From positions 569,467,095-569,531,094 of the forward strand of contig NC_081405.1 in NCBI RefSeq assembly GCF_030272615.1: 64,000 nucleotides of DNA. The letters run 5' to 3'. The translations under genes and the position numbers were made by a program. Under the pieces are notes generated by a model, which worked only from the letters and a program-made list of their open reading frames with translations, was not told where the DNA came from and searched no databases. This DNA comes from Cryptomeria japonica (Eukaryota; Streptophyta; Pinopsida; Cupressales; Cupressaceae). Below, piece after piece: positions 25,201 through 36,293 of the stretch; position 1 is the stretch's first letter; every line of letters starts with the position of its first letter.

Positions 25201-26262
25201 TGGCTCCAATGAAGAAAACTGCTCCTTTGTAGAACCCATGTGATATGAGGCACCTGAGTCAAGTATCCATTGTTGTGAAGAACCTGTTGTAGCCACAAAT
25301 GCTTGCCCTTTTCCCTTAGACTGTGAGGAAGAGGAAGGAGTTGAATCCTTCTTTGTGTAGGCGGATGGCAAGTTGATGTTGTTTTTCTTGAGAAGATTGG
25401 TTAACTCATCAACTTGTTTTGCGTGGCATCGATGCTCATCATGACCATACTTTTTGCAATATGCACAAGTTGGTTTATCCTTCTTAGGGGGTGTCCCCTT
25501 CTTGGAAGAGGATTGAAAATTACCTTGTGATGGAGAGAATGATTGTCCCTTTTCCTGGTGTGGTTGAGACTTAGATTTCTTCTTCTTCTTGTTGGAATCT
25601 TTGCCTTGACCTCCTTGATTTCCTTGATTTGCTACCAAAGCCTTGGACTTTGAAGACTTGAGAAACCCCATGTTCAACAACTTAGATTGTTCCAATATCA
25701 ACATTTCTGTGAAAGCATCAAAAGAAGGCATAATATAAGAACTCCCCACTGTCAAACGATGAGTTTGGAAGCTAGATACAAATGCTGCATATTCTGGTGC
25801 AAGCTTGTCCAACAAGTTGAATATCAATTGAGCATCCTTCTTGTCAATTCCACAATCCTTTAGCTTTGCTCTTAGCTCATTTGCTTTGGTTACATAATCT
25901 TGGATTGTATCAAAATTCTTGGGATCTATGTTGGTGAGCTCATTATCAATCTGATAGCCTCTGATTTCATCAACTTGTCCATACAATTTTTGAAACATAT
26001 CCCAAGCCTCTTTAATTGTTTTACACTTCTCAATGTGGAAAATGAGGTCATCTGATATATACTTGCGTAAGGTTCCAAGAGCCATGCAATTCTTTGTGAG
26101 CCATTCTAATTGAGCATTTGGATCAGCCTTAGGATCAGGTGGTGCTGTTATTGTTCCATCTATGTAGTGTGTGAGACCCTTTTCCATTAGTTTACTCCAT
26201 ACTTTAATTTTCCATGATGCATAATTATGTGGAGTTAATGGTGGAAACTTATTAGGACTCAT
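22237..26262 (-). pseudogene. Copia-1 gag-pol, one frame of 1,341 codons with three TAG stops
   Basis: The start ATG at 26260-26262 gives MSPNKFPPL. In order: gag (UBN2-type, LYGQVDEIRGYQIDNEL), zinc knuckle CAYCKKYGHDEHRC, protease WILDSGASYHMG, pre-integrase zinc motif (HERFGHLNY ... CSGC), integrase core (LVHSDVVGP, RTDNGREY, EVAERKNR), reverse transcriptase with LYVDDLIITG, RNase H (YTDSDWAGD, ALSSTEAEYRG) and the tail IFTKPFTESKF. TAG codons at 23833 (after RWAR), 23513 (after KGFS; Copia-2 has Gln) and 22840 (after GSLI) are the only breaks, and the frame is otherwise open for 4,026 nt. RNA could still be packaged and copied if a related element supplied proteins, which is inference. 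Confidence 0.95.
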
Positions 26263-27791
26263 CGCAGCAAGAATGGAAAGAGCACAAAGAGAGGCACAAT
26301 CACCCAAGACACCCCCCCAAATTCACTCAATCAAAGAACCCCCCCCAAATGTGATGATTTTGGCACTTTATAAGTAGTGCGTATACAATGGGCCACTTGC
26401 AAAAAATGGCAAAGTGGACTTTTGATTTACAATTTTACAACTGCCTCAATAAGGCCAAAAGAGACTCAAACTGATAATGCAAGAGATCTAACTAAGATCC
26501 AAGCAATTTACAAGTACCTGATAGGCCAAATAAGACCAATATCTGAAAGTACAATTTTCACTCAAAATCTTTGAAATCTGATCATAGATTCTAAAATTAG
26601 ACGAAAAAATAAGCACTTTAAAAAAAAACGGCACCTGAAAAGGAGGTCGTATGAGCTCAAACGAGGCCTTTGAAGTTGCAGAATTGAGGATTGGATAGGT
26701 ACAGCTGAGAGAATCTGAAAATTCTGAAAAACCTGTGCATCAAAATCAGAAAATAACCACACCACTGCGAAGATCATGAAATTTTAGCCCATTTTAAAAG
26801 AAATTGCACCAAAAAAGGAGCAAAAATGAGCAAGATATGGCCTTTCAAAGTTGGACTGCAAAACTGAAAAGCTCAATGGAGAGGGGTCAAATTTTTTTCA
26901 AAAAATGCTGATGTAGTGCTGACGTCAGCAAATCATTGTGTTAAATTTGACGGCCGTATGACCATCGCAAAAACTTCGCCTCCCTGCTGACTAGGCGTCC
27001 ATACTGTATGGACTGCTGATTGTGTCATTGACTGTGTAATCCGTACGGTACGGAATTGCTGACTGTGCAAGCTGCGTGGCGTCTGTGTGGAAACCGTACG
27101 GATGATTGCTTGGCAGGGTTTGTACCGCAGGCCAATGGCCGCCTGCCACGTGGCGGGCGTGGTCCTCCGGTCTTTGTTTACCGCCGACGGAAGCCGGCGA
27201 CGGCGTGCAGAGGCCGACAGCGGCAGGCAGAGGCGAGCGGCGCCGGAGCGGTGAACGGGGGCGCCGGAGCTGCCGGAGGAGCCGCCAAGGACCTGTAGGT
27301 GCCGTCGGCAGGAGATCTCGGCGCGGCGTTCGGAACCTGCGACGACGACGTTCTGCGGCAGTCTGCGGGTACGGGTCGCCTGCGACAGGTACTGGACGCG
27401 GCAGAGTACGGTCGGCGGTACCTGCACGCAGAGAGATACAGGTACGGGGGGGTCTGCAGGCCCCCAAACAAATTTTTTCCTTTTTCCTTTTTTTTTTTTT
27501 TTTTTTTTTTTTTGAAATTTTTTTTCGAAATTCCTCTTTTTTTTTTCGAAAAAATTAAAAAAATTTTTTGGAAAAAAATCCGAAATCCGTACGAAAATAG
27601 GCAAAATTGGGAAAAAAAAAATTTCTCACCAAAATAGGTCGACTTTATAGTCGAAATTTATGGAAATGGCCGCCCGGATTCAACGGTGATGTCCAAATTG
27701 CTGTATGATGCCCCCAAAAAATGAAGATCCCCAAATCCGAAAGTAGAAGCCTTCCACGATGTCTCCAAAAACTGATCAACGAAGCCCCAAT
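26263..27791 (-). other. Copia-1 long 5' leader with GC-rich island
   Basis: About 1.5 kb separates the primer-binding site from gag. A GC-rich stretch at 26990-27460 stands out from the AT-rich surroundings, followed towards the LTR by long T/A homopolymers (27485-27625). On the element strand a frame of 223 codons (27604-26933) stays open across the island, with Lys-rich then Arg/Pro/Ser-rich content and no family I recognise. Copia-2 has a leader of the same plan. Packaging or translation-control roles are possible but unproven. Confidence 0.6.
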
Positions 27792-27804
27792 GGCTCTGAT
27801 ACCA
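27792..27804 (-). other. Copia-1 primer-binding site
   Basis: The minus strand reads TGGTATCAGAGCC, directly abutting the LTR and complementary to the 3' end of plant initiator Met-tRNA. Confidence 0.95.
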
Positions 27805-28283
27805 TGTTGGATTTTGCCAAGATCAAGGGCATAATGAAAAGCATAAAAGAGACAATAGAATGACAAGAACAAACTGTATTCTCATCAATAAAAAATGATC
27901 AACTGGATTAACCAATACAATGAATAGAGGCCTGCTTATATAGGCAAGGCCATATGGATGTATGAGCACACAAATATGACATGTGGCTCAATGAGAAACA
28001 AGGGTAGGTAGGAAATAGGTGTGAGTAGGTAGGAGAAATAATATAATATTCCACATGAGGTGGATCACCCACCGAAGGTGGAATTATCACTCCACAATAA
28101 GTGGATATGATAGTGTAATAACAAGATCAACACCATAAAAGGTGGAATTTCTCCTACACACACTATCCCAATGTGACACAAACACCCAAGTGTCTCATAT
28201 CCAAACTACTATGAAATGCATTATCCTAAGTTAACTTAAGTAAGTGTAATAATATCCAAAGTGAATATTTATTTACACCAACA
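27805..28283 (-). repeat. Copia-1 5' LTR (element sense), 479 bp
   Basis: Same ends and length as 21444-21922. It precedes the primer-binding site in element sense and is followed by the GAAAC target copy at 28284-28288. Confidence 0.97.
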
Positions 28284-28343
28284 GAAACCACAGACGAGAA
28301 TCAAGAAAGCACTGAATTTGATGAAGATGAATGGCAATTCTAA

Positions 28344-29313
28344 GAGATTGGTATTTATTAATCTTATTACTGTATCTCATCATTCATATTACAAAAGCAT
28401 ATTACTTTTTGCAATTAGAATTTAATATTGATTTGTAATTTTATTTTTCAACTTTCTATTTCCAGATTTAAAATAGCATAATAAAAAAAAATCGTAATGT
28501 GTTTATTGATACAAAGATGTTTATTGTTTATTTATAATGTTTGAGTCTCAAATCTGTGTGATATATTTCAGAACCATATGATAAATTTCATTCAATAGTA
28601 ATACACATGTCGAGAACTTAGATTTTCATTAATTCTTTCAAAATATAGCCATATGATACATTTCATTCAATAGTAATACACCAATCTGTGTGATTCTGCA
28701 TGCCAATTGCAAAAGTGAATACAAAGTTTCAGAGCCCTTTGCAAATGACCCTGAATTTCCTTTTATAGAAACAAGAGAGCAACAACAACTCCTATGTGAT
28801 TCTCCAATGTCCATGCAAAAGTGAATACAAAGTTTCAGAACCCTTTGCATAATTGCAAATGACCCTGATTTCCCTTTTATAGAAACAAGGGAGCAACAAC
28901 AACTTCAGGTTGAATTGCAAGTTTGCAACATGTGAACACTGAACATCAAAATCACAAACTCAGCACATATTTATAAGGCCATCACAGGCTGTATTAGCAA
29001 TTTAACATCTGCTACATGTTTGATGTCTCCTGTTCAAAAAACAGAGTTCAAAATTTAATATTAATTCACGCCATGAGTCATGACAAATTAAACATAGATA
29101 ATAGCTATAGGAGTGCTTAAAACCTACTAATCAGAAATAGAGAAATGCATAAATGTTAAAGCAAGGGAGAATTTGAGAATACAAATTTACTGGCTGAAGT
29201 TTTGCAGTGTGCATCATAGATTCATAGGCTGGATTAGCAAAATAGCAAATAGGAAAAAAAAACATTGAAATTAAGAATAAAAGAAGAAAATTGTGCAATA
29301 CATACTATGATTC
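28344..29313. repeat. hAT-2 sequence between converging genes, with a tandem repeat of about 115 bp
   Basis: This is the 3' flank of the transposase, collinear with hAT-1 down to its position 1 (equivalent to about 28882). At 28726-28905 a unit containing CAAAGTTTCAGA(G/A)CCCTTTGCA and a CAACAACAACT motif occurs twice about 115 bp apart; hAT-1 has the same duplication at 1-190. No gene is supported. It may hold the polyadenylation signals of both converging genes. Confidence 0.6.
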
Positions 29314-32300
29314 TTAAGAATTATGTGCCAGTTTTTGTAGGGTGCTCCACTCTTCGTCTGATGGAAGGTCAATATTCTATAAACTATGGAAAGTCAACTC
29401 CAACTTCGTCAACATTCCATATTTAGAAGATTTACTTGACATCACTGTTTCATCCAATAGTGAATTTAGAGTTGTAAATGGTTGGATGAATTCCAGAAAG
29501 CTTTTGGGAGTTGTGTCCTTTGGAAGCAAGTCTAAATCAGACTTCATTTTTTTCTCCATGATTTCTTTGTAAGCTTCTTCTCCAATGAATTTATTTTTTG
29601 TGTCAACAGGCTTAGGCAAACCAAGTTTAATCAAATTATTTTTCTTTTCTTCCAGCTTCATTATCTTTTTTCCACAACTATCCAAAACTTCTGATGTTTC
29701 CCTTAGCTTCTGACATTTTTGAATGACAGATGATGTCTTAACTATGGCATCAATGCGGCTCTTAATTCCCTTAGATGCCAAGCAGCTGTCACTAGAACTG
29801 TAGACTACTTTCAAAATCTTTTTTGCCATTTCCTCTTTTGAATAAACATGTGTGCTCTTCTCATAGTGCCGTTTGATTTAAAAAAAAAATTGTCTCATAC
29901 TTTCAGTCAATTGAAACCATTCACACAACTTCTCACTCCTCTGCATTATTTACTGCCAAATGTTTTCCTATATATACTTCGTTGTATTTTTCATATTATC
30001 TTTGAATCTATCATCCAAAGTTTTTATTTTATCATTTGCATTATGCAGGTCTTCTTTCATTTGTGCACATTTTTTTCTTTCTTCCTCTACTTCCTCTTGC
30101 AAATGTTTTTCTTTTTCTTTCCCATGATCCAATAGGTCCTGTAATTTTTTCATTTCGGTGGCAGTAGACTCATAACTTCTATATAATTTTTGGAAACTGG
30201 CTTTTTCCTCAACAATTTTTTTACTGCTTTTAGCCAGTTTTTCTGTCAGGTCCTTCAATTTTGTATCCTTCTTGTCCTGCTCTGCAATTTCTACTGCAGA
30301 GCTCGAATTTTTTATCCTTTTCAGTAATTCATTGCACTTGCTATCTGCTGCTTTCCTCCTTGATTTCTCATTTTCCAGGTCTGCCTGTAACTTTTCTATT
30401 TGTTTCTCCAATTTATTTTTTTCTCTCTCCACCTTTAGTAGTGAAGTGTAGACCACTTCATTAGTCCTTTTTGACACACTAATTTTGTCCACATTATGTA
30501 CTTTGGAAAAATCCATTTGGAGGGTGCTAACTTGAAATTGAGAGGGATCTATCTGATTGTGTGGTGGATTTTTATCTTTACATGGGCCCAGGGGCATAAC
30601 AACCATGAACTCCATCATATATTTCTGTGGGTCATATGTTGGAAATACCCTGTTCCTTGCAGGATATTCGTTTACAACTTCAGACACAGAATTCCTATGA
30701 AATGCTTTCTTTTTTTCTTTATTTTCTTTTGTTGTGTGTCCAAATTTTTCATAGTAATCACGAAATTGAAAATCTGGGGTTGCTGAGGCAATTGAATGTT
30801 TGAAAGGTGACATAGGAATACCATAGGCTCTAGTTCCACTTATTCCTATTGTTTTAACTAATGCTTGACCAGGATTAGGACTACCAACAACAGTTCCTGA
30901 TGCTATCCCACTCCCATTGACACTTTCATGTGTAGTTTTCATAGTCTTTTGAGGTGTGTGATCCGAAGCTGCAAATGATTGATTTGTAGTGTCAGTGGCA
31001 CTTGATATAGGATTCTCAATAGTATGAGATTGAGTATCTACCTCTAGTGGCCTCTTGCGAGAGATATTTTGTTACTGCCCTTGTCCAACACCAATCACAG
31101 TGGCTCTTGACTGAACAACAATAGGAATACTATCCCCATATTCCCCACTAGTGGCAATGGCACTTAATTCACCACCAATGGGAATACCATGATGTGGTGG
31201 TGGTTGTGGATTTGAACCAGAAACAAATGTAGGTGGACCCTGAGGGTAATGAGTAGTACCTATCCCTGATGAATCTGAAGAATCAAGTCCAATGACTGGT
31301 TTATAAGGACCTTTTGATTTTGACTGTGATGGAAGTTGTACCTGAAGTGGATACCAAATGCCCTCTCCTCTGGGACCTAGACCACCACATTCAAAACCCA
31401 TTTTTTCCACAAGGTTTGCCCCTTTTCTATATTTGTCTTTCATGGACTCACTGACTCCACCTAATATTTTAGGTACTGTAGTAGTTTTTGGAGGGGGCTC
31501 AATGACAACTTCATGCTGCTCATCATCACCTTCAGTCCCACCATGCTCCATATGCCACAATTTGCTAAACTCTGCATCCTCGTCGATGCTCTCAAATTCT
31601 GCAGTTGTCTTTGGTTCATCGAGATTCCTCCTCATAGTCCAAAAATCATTTATTTTGGTTTGAGTCCAGCAATTCTCTTTACATTCGTGCAAAATTGATT
31701 TGGGAATAGTTTTCTTAGATGGATTAGCAGATTTTATGTAGAAATTGTAGGACCTCCTATTTTGAATGCCCTCATTGCCCTGGCCCTCCATAATTTGTGA
31801 TGAAATTTCTTCTGTTGAAATGTTATTGTCATCTGCAATTTTCTCCATCTCTTTTTTAACCTCATCCCAGGAGTCCTTGTTTCTAAGCTTTTCTAGCAAT
31901 GGTTTACTTTCATGTTGATATAATGTGAAAGAGTTCCCATTTTTCTTAAGCCTTGCTTGAACTACACCGATTGGATCATACTGCCAGAGACCCTCATCAC
32001 CAAAGTTAAAAACTGTCAAGAAATCATGTGCCACAATGAATGCTTTTCTCTCAAATGTGAACCCTCCACATGAGAAAGGCAAGGAAGGAAATATGCTCTT
32101 CTTTTACTGACCATGGAATTGCCTATCTATGCTCTCCAATTGCCGTACATACTCTAATGCAAATACCCTCTCTGTCACATGTATTGGAAGTCTGTATAGT
32201 TTTACTACCAATCCGTAAAACCTTAACATAGTGAATTCTTCCATGAAGAACCAGTCAGCCAATTCTATTTGACTTCCAAGTTGAATGCAATCTCTACAAG

Positions 32301-33339
32301 ACATAGGCAACCTAGGCATTGGAGTGCTTATAATTTCATTATACATTGGTGCCAAAAAGAAGTCTACAAAATGGTTGTAGTTCTTTCTGTTATCATGCAT
32401 CCTTATCTTTGGGCTCCAATCATATATTGGAGAGTCTGTTCTCTTCCCAGTCTTCTCATCAATCTTATACCTCACAATTTGAAGCTTGTTGGTCTCAAAT
32501 ATTGCACGATACTTAGATAGAAGGAGATAGCACAAGTAGGATGAGAACCTAAATTTCTTATAGGAACCTTTTTTGATCATAAGTAATTGTTTTTGCATGG
32601 ATTTTACAATGTGATCAATAAAATTATATCTTACTAGCTGATTTGCACAATGGATATTATAAAATATTTCAAGAAGGCTTGCACCCACTTCCCTATCATT
32701 TTCCAATCCCAGGCAAAACGACAGCAAGGAAATAGTGTCCTCAACCCATGGAACAAAAATTTTAGAATCATAAGGAGGCTTATGATTCTGATCCAACACA
32801 ATACGAGTACTAATCTTTATTAGACCTTTGATAAATGAATCTCTACGACTTGGATCGAGACTCTCATAATTCCCTACCAGCTTTTCAAGGTCAATTTGGA
32901 CATTTGAATTTTGGGCTTGAAATTCTAGGTTCAACAAACAAGCAAATTCTCCCTTGTTTATGGATAGAATTTCCTCTTTTGTATTTTTATTGACAATTGC
33001 TTTTTTATCTTCATCATAATTTTTGGCGCAGACCATGACAAAATCAGGGCAAGGGAATACTTTAGGTAACACCATGCTTCCCAATCCAACATCCCACGAT
33101 GTGATTTTATTTGTTATTTTTTGTAACATTGGGTTGAAAACAGTAAATTTTTCCCTGGATGCATCTGCCGCCTTACTAGACAATGTATATCTAATATCTA
33201 TGATATGCTTTTCACCATGGATAGCAGGGTCATAAATATCATGGTATTCATCAGTGAAACCTGGTGTTTTAACCAGTTCGGTTAGGTTAAGGTACATTTT
33301 GTTTTTCACTTGGCTTCTTGTTGAACTACTGCTTCCCAT
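29314..33339 (-). pseudogene. hAT-2 cargo gene: 1,341-codon single-frame pseudogene with G-patch and coiled coil, family not recognised
   Basis: ATG at 33339 (MGSSSSTRSQVKN) opens a frame that stays in register for 4,026 nt with no frameshift, broken only by stops at 32104 (TAA), 31072 (TAA), 29968 (TAG), 29950 (TAA), 29878 (TAA) and 29377 (TAG). It closes at TAA 29314. Coding sense resumes at once after each stop, so one long protein is likelier than several genes; short introns are the alternative. Residues 1-411 look globular. About residues 630-660 form a G-patch (LVEKMGFECGGLGPRGEGIW), an RNA-helicase or RNA-binding adaptor motif. About residues 900-1100 are a charged heptad-rich coiled coil (VEREKNKLEKQIEKLQADLE). 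It converges on the transposase. No reverse transcriptase, integrase or nuclease motif is seen, so the function is unknown. Confidence 0.72.
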
Positions 33340-33665
33340 TTTCTGAATAAATATTATTGTTAATAATTCAAAATAATGCTAGGCAGCTAGATAAAAACCT
33401 GAAAATGCTAACCCTCAAATTGGACCACGAGATTACCAAAAGCAAAAAAGGTGGGATGTAGGTGTTCTAGATTTTACCCGGAAATTGGAATTTCTATTTC
33501 ACTAGATTGGCGCAGACAGTCTCTGTTGCAACTTGCATTCCTCAATCTAGTAGCTATTTCTGAATCTCCCTCGATTTACAGGTTTATCCAAGAAATGAAA
33601 GACGATTATGATTTACAAGTCTCTTATTTTGAAAACTATAAAAAGTAGAAAAGTAAAACCTAAAG

Positions 33666-33870
33666 GGCAAAATATCAAGAATCATGTTGTAATTTTATTA
33701 ATTGCTATTAATAACTATTCGATGCTGAAGGACAAAACATTCATTACATTAGTATAAATTCTGAGGACATTAAGAATCATGTTGTAATTTTATTAATTAT
33801 TATTAATTATTCGATGACGTAGGACAAAACATTCAATACTTCAGTATAAATTCAAAATTTTTGAGGACAT
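33666..33870. repeat. Short tandem duplication of about 100 bp upstream of the cargo gene
   Basis: AAGAATCATGTTGTAATTTT and its following sequence, through a GGACAAAACATTCA block to a GAGGACATT edge, occurs twice in a row. Only AT-rich non-coding sequence is seen. Confidence 0.7.
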
Positions 33871-33888
33871 TAAATGTAATACATTCAA

Positions 33889-34960
33889 TTCCGGGCGAAG
33901 TTCTCCCAAATGTGTTCACTTCCCACATTCGGGCCGAAATCCAGCCTAAGCCATTGATCTTTGCTCATCCAACGGACGAGGGACCAAGGTACCTGTTGTG
34001 ACTTTAAAGGTGTGTTTTTTAAGTCTGTTTAATAATTTTAAACTTTCGTCTGAAAAAGTGCTTTACAGACTTACTTATATTTAATTAAATTTAAAACGTT
34101 TCAATTCCAGGCGACATTCTCCCAAATGTGTTCACTTCCCACATTCGGACCAAAATCCACCCTAAGCCATTGATATTTGCTCATCCAACAAACGATGGTA
34201 CCTGTTGTCAGTTGTCATGGGTCCCATCACTTCTGCCAGTTTTTAGGCACATCACCATACTTGTGTCACTTTTTCGGTTTCATTTTAGTCTATTTAATCA
34301 TTTTAAATCTCTACCCGAAAAAAAGCTTTATAGACTTAATTGTATTTAATTACATTTAAAATGTCGAATTCCGGGCGAAGTTCTCCCAAATGTGTTCACT
34401 TCCCACATTCGGGCCAAAATCCACCCTAGCCGTTGATCTTTGTTCATCCAACGGTCGCGGGTCGATGTTACTCGTTTTAAGATGTAGTGGGTCCCACGAC
34501 TTCTGCCATTTTTCTGGCACATCACCATACTCATGTCACTTTTCCAGTTTGATTTTTAGTCTATTTAATCATTTTAAAATTTCGCTCGAAAAAGAGATTT
34601 TTAGACCTAATTATATTTAATTAAATTTAAAATGTCCAATTCCGGGCGAAGTTCTCAGAAAGGTGTTCGCTTCCCACATTCGGGCCAAAATCCACCCTAA
34701 CCGTTGATCTTTGTTCATCCAACGGTTGATGGTACCTATTTTTCGATGAAGTGGGTCCCACGACTTCTGCCATTTTTTCTGGCACGTCACCATACTCGTG
34801 TTACTTTTTTGCTCTGTTTTTAAAGTCTACTAAATCATTTTAAAATTCTCCCCGAAAAAAAGATTTATAGTCTATAGAGTCATAGACTATAAGTATTAAG
34901 TATAGACTTTCACTTAATTCTATTTAATTAAATTTAAAATGTTCAATTTCGGGCATTGGG
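33889..34960. repeat. Tandem array, four units of 216-307 bp plus a fragment, between divergent cargo genes
   Basis: Units start at 33889, 34105, 34369, 34640 and (fragment) 34947 with TTCCGGGCGAAGTTCTC or variants. Each carries TTCACTTCCCACATTCGGGCC, a CC(G/A)TTGATC ... CATCCAACGG pair (unit 2 diverged) and an AT-rich tail. A diverged unit sits at about 37876-37960. The array lies between the minus-strand long gene and the plus-strand small gene, so it may be a shared promoter or a spacer; that is inference. Confidence 0.85.
34487..34497. promoter_or_regulatory. Perfect palindrome GTGGGTCCCAC (TCP-type site)
   Basis: It fits the plant TCP transcription-factor consensus GTGGGNCCCAC. The same 11-mer recurs in the next unit at 34751-34761, and unit 2 has ATGGGTCCCAT at 34217-34227, still palindromic. 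Conservation across units suggests constraint or recent amplification. Confidence 0.5.
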
Positions 34961-35660
34961 CAATAGTTTGAGATAACTATTAAAAATAATGTTAATATTA
35001 TTTGTAAAAATTTTAAATTCAAAAATAGTATTAAACATGAAACTTAGTTTCTAGAATAAAACAAATAACTAAATAAAAATATAAATTTTGATATGCAATT
35101 TGAAAGGTAAAAGTTTAATATTAAAAAGAAAACATTTAATATTAAATCTAAAATATTAATTTAACGTTTAACAAAATTCTTTGAAAATATGTTTACGATA
35201 TATCATTTTCAAAAATAGTTTAAAAATATATATAAAATTTCAACATAAATCTAGTCTATTAAATTAAAAAAATGTGCAACTACAGTCCTCAACCTGTTAA
35301 GGCGAGAAAATTTGGAAAGTACAAATGTCAAGGTAGCGATTTATTGTTGCACAAGGAGTTGTCTGCGGCATGCTGCATGAAAGGAGGAAGGGGAGGATGG
35401 CAGGAAATCTTTTTCCTAATCTCATGGCATTAATGTCTTATTGTGCACATTCATTACCCGGCCTATAAGAGTTAAGACGGAGGCAAATTTTTTTACCTTT
35501 TCATCTGTGTACCACTTTTTGCTTTGAAGCAGCTGCAAGTGCAGAACAAATCTGTAGTTCGTAGTTCGTAGAATCATACCTTCTGTAAGACAATGGAGGC
35601 CAATTTCACAATTCGAACAAACAAGAAGTTGGTGCCCTTTTTGGGCAAAGTATCTGATAA
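34961..35660. other. AT-rich interval within hAT-2, no gene seen
   Basis: Long A/T runs with no reading frame of note. A frame on the minus strand (35422-35670) has no recognisable features. Confidence 0.4.
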
Positions 35661-35664
35661 ATGA

Positions 35665-36293
35665 ATGCAAGGACTATTCAGGTTTAAGGAGGAGAAGTTG
35701 TGGGCGGCAGCTCGACTGATGCTTGCGGAGGAGGTGGCACATATCAGTCACCGGTATCAAACTAACATGGAGGTTTACTCTCTGATTATTGCATGGGCCT
35801 ATGAATTCGAACTGGAGCTGGAAAAGGTAAAACTCACATTGGTCAAATTGATTGATGGGGAGTTTTTGATTAACCTGGGTTCAATCTTGGAATGAGTGGT
35901 GCTGGGAGTTGGCATTCAAATTATGGAAGGGGAGGACAAGGAGGAATTGCTTCCTTTTATTCGTGGCCCAGAGGATGAAAAAAAATACCATTGCCATGAA
36001 CGAGCCCGAGTGGGGTGGGAAGCAATGAAACTCTTTGTTAAAGTAACGAGAGAGATGAAGTCCTGAATGCTTTGCATGTGGTGGCAAGGATGGAGGTTGG
36101 TAGGGCATTGAGAGATAGGGCTAAAGAAGGAAGGGCCATACAGCTACTGGCAAGCTTGGAGGGTGACCCCGACTTCGGGTTCCTAAACTGCATTCCACAA
36201 ATGAAAGCTGAAGTAGCAAAAGGGAAAGCCAAAGCATCGACCTCTAAGGAGGGAAGGGACTGGGAGGACCAAGGGGATAGTGAGACTGAGTGA
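35665..36293 (+). pseudogene. hAT-2 small cargo gene of unknown function, broken
   Basis: The first part (ATG 35665) reads MQGLFRFKEEKLWAAARL ... VKLIDGEFLINLGSILE, stops at a TGA (35893) where the frame continues in the same sense (VVLGVGIQIMEGEDKEELLPF), and then shifts frame near 36050 into VLNALHVVARMEVGRALRDR ... DWEDQGDSETE, ending at TGA 36291. Together about 205 residues, helical and charged with an acidic tail. I do not recognise the family. Sequence composition is coding-like and GC-richer than its flanks, so a decayed gene is likely. Confidence 0.5.

Larger units (their letters stand above)
21444..28283 (-). mobile_element. Copia-1: young, nearly complete Ty1/copia retrotransposon (6,840 bp)
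   Basis: Two 479-bp LTRs differ at only 3 sites by eye (about 0.6%). There is a perfect 5-bp target duplication, an exact initiator-Met primer-binding site, a polypurine tract and a single-frame gag-pol. It sits in the hAT-2 transposase and, having the lowest LTR divergence, is the youngest insertion in the window. All key catalytic motifs are present, but three in-frame TAG codons prevent a full polyprotein. Confidence 0.97.
18787..28343 (+). pseudogene. hAT-2 transposase, single frame with stops, split by Copia-1
   Basis: Without Copia-1 and one target copy the frame is 2,712 nt (903 residues) with no frameshift. It starts at ATG 18787 (MLNRKRGRKPE) and ends at TAA 28341. Domains follow hAT-1: BED-like ECRCKICTW ... 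FDTIEKHMGK (about residues 160-190), LDEVTTVDNTSWVCMHVYTV with the first catalytic Asp, CVGADGASVMQG with the second, IHCMAHRMNLA, NDTRWISL, and the C-terminal SVEDERVFSALGFL. In-frame stops are 19534 TAG (Gln in hAT-1), 19591 TGA (Ser in hAT-1), 19846 TAA (Lys in hAT-1) and 20980 TGA (Arg in hAT-1). Copia-1 entered 18 codons before the native stop; the frame now runs into the LTR and ends at 21537. Confidence 0.92.

Noticed and set aside
27106-27637. Plus-strand frames of 112-150 codons over the GC-rich block
   Set aside because: They are antisense to the Copia-1 leader and exist because GC-rich DNA has few stops; nothing resembles a protein family.
17951-28900. hAT-2 ending soon after the transposase near 28900
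   Set aside because: No inverted terminus or CATGTGC copy is found there; both occur at 38483-38504, where the interrupted Copia-2 gene resumes.
29314-33339. A reassigned genetic code (TAA/TAG read as Gln) to explain the cargo gene stops
   Set aside because: The neighbouring transposases carry TGA stops and stops at Lys, Ser and Glu positions, and all elements are of plant type. Ordinary decay explains it.
29314-33339. Four separate cargo genes, one per open segment
   Set aside because: All segments are in the same frame, with coding sense resuming immediately after each stop and gaps as small as about 20 nt. One decayed gene is simpler.
33451-33648. 65-codon plus-strand frame upstream of the cargo gene
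   Set aside because: Short, no motif and AT-rich downstream; not supportable as a gene.
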